Positions 63,397-64,000 of a stretch of 64,000 nt of DNA are shown one piece after another; positions within the stretch are counted from its first letter, which is position 1; each line of letters opens with the position of its first letter. Position numbers and translations under genes: made by a program. A model generated the notes under the pieces. That model had not been told where the DNA came from and did not search any database. It saw nothing but the letters and a program-made list of their open reading frames with translations. The stretch comes from Atriophallophorus winterbourni. Taxonomy: Eukaryota; Platyhelminthes; Trematoda; Plagiorchiida; Microphallidae. The stretch spans positions 124,001 to 188,000 of the forward strand of contig JACCGJ010016511.1 of NCBI GenBank assembly GCA_013407085.1, read 5' to 3'.

Positions 63397-64000
63397 CTTT
63401 AAATATAATCAAGTGTGAGAGATAATGTTTGGGTAATCATTCTTCACTTCTTTGCAGTGCTGAGGCTAAGGTGGTATGGTATGGAAGCGCAAGCCTGATC
63501 CAGGCAAAGTGCCGTACAGTCAGAGACTGCACGTGGGCTATGATACTGTCAGGTTGCCCAGGCGGTGTAAATAGTCAATGATCTAGTATTAAACTAGTGA
63601 GCGAAATAGTTCGACAGTTAGTAGTCCATGAAAGGCGTTTTGGATAGACGAGTCTAGATATTAGGCCAATTATCATCGTCAGCTACAACTGCACCCCGTT
63701 AGAAAGTACCGAATATTTGACTGCCCTACAACTAAGGCAGAATAGAATCCTATACTAATGTGGCATAACAAGGCATGGGATTCGTACAACAGTAGGCACA
63801 GAGTATTGGATAAGGTGCCTACACCTCGAATGAAACTCGCAGTCAACAATTGATTTGAGCATTCGCCGAGCCCGGAGGGCGATATGTTAGCAAATGATGC
63901 AGTCTGATTAGAGTTTGGGATCGTGGAGCTTCATGCACTGAAGACGTTCTTGACAGTATAGAGCCACACCACCACATATCCTCAGCAATTGTTCCGTAAT
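63397..64000 (-). other. Intron/upstream sequence above exon w1
   Basis: Apart from repeat A copy 10 (63479-63563) I see no exon. CH1 was looked for on the minus strand and not found, so it lies beyond 64000. Confidence 0.7.
63479..63563 (+). repeat. Repeat A copy 10, 5' third
   Basis: Matches from GCGCAAGCCTGATCCAGGC to GGTTGCCCAGG, then diverges. It sits in the intron above exon w1. Confidence 0.8.

Larger units (their letters stand above)
62288..62845 (-). other. Intron w2-w3
   Basis: Holds repeat A copy 9 and the assembly gap; the rest is AT-rich and featureless. Confidence 0.8.

Noticed and set aside
61845..61905. tRNA-like T-arm GGGGTTTCAAGTCCC
   Set aside because: Extra T in the loop and no D-arm, anticodon arm or acceptor stem could be folded.
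63120..63180. Possible eleventh repeat A fragment (GAAGCCAGGTAACGTGCC)
   Set aside because: Only short interrupted matches to the family; not counted as a copy.
1..64000. CRISPR arrays, bacterial operons, ribosome-binding sites
   Set aside because: The sequence is clearly eukaryotic with spliced exons; the spaced repeats are dispersed transposons, not regular arrays.

Overview
This window is eukaryotic, and nearly all of its coding capacity belongs to one enormous gene on the minus strand. I resolved 37 exons, running from 63396 down to 245. They are joined by GT-AG introns whose phases match at every junction, giving a continuous frame of 22,695 nt (7,565 codons). Both ends lie outside the window. 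At the 5' end (high coordinates) the protein has a complete second calponin-homology (CH2) domain of the nesprin type, with the signature PDERSIMTYVAQF. A Ser/Pro-rich linker follows, then thousands of residues of helical spectrin-like repeats. I read it as a flatworm nesprin (SYNE/MSP-300/ANC-1 family), the giant actin-to-nuclear-envelope linker. CH1 should lie beyond 64000, and the C-terminal repeats and any KASH tail beyond position 1.

The organism is most likely a parasitic flatworm, probably a digenean fluke. The evidence is the transposon mix in the introns: a Penelope-like element, RTE/Jockey-like LINEs with CAA-repeat tails, an R2-like fragment, a hammerhead ribozyme and many copies of a small structured repeat. 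The base composition also looks less AT-rich than blood flukes. This is inference; no rRNA or tRNA gene confirms it.

Layout from high to low coordinate: 64000-60354 encodes CH2 and the linker. 60197-48197 holds many small exons with the first repeats. 46075-38056 holds three larger exons, including a 2.9-kb one. 36201-14421 holds medium exons separated by 0.5-3 kb introns full of transposon debris. 11590-6365 is one uninterrupted 5.2-kb exon (1,742 codons). 4911-245 holds six small exons. Introns are bimodal: seven of 69-85 bp, and most of the rest 0.5-3 kb.

The introns carry the most interesting non-coding material: (1) a canonical type I hammerhead ribozyme at 50988-51036, lying between tandem copies of a roughly 200-bp repeat; (2) a family of about ten copies of a roughly 240-bp repeat that can fold as a chain of hairpins; (3) a LINE with an inverted 5' part at 29635-30482, the signature of twin priming; (4) two foldback or MITE-like elements with terminal inverted repeats (1126-1650 and 52530-53424), the first with a diverged relative near 59700-59925; (5) broken Penelope-like, R2-like and LINE reverse-transcriptase copies; (6) microsatellites abutting splice sites. 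No autonomous intact transposon and no second protein-coding gene was found on either strand.
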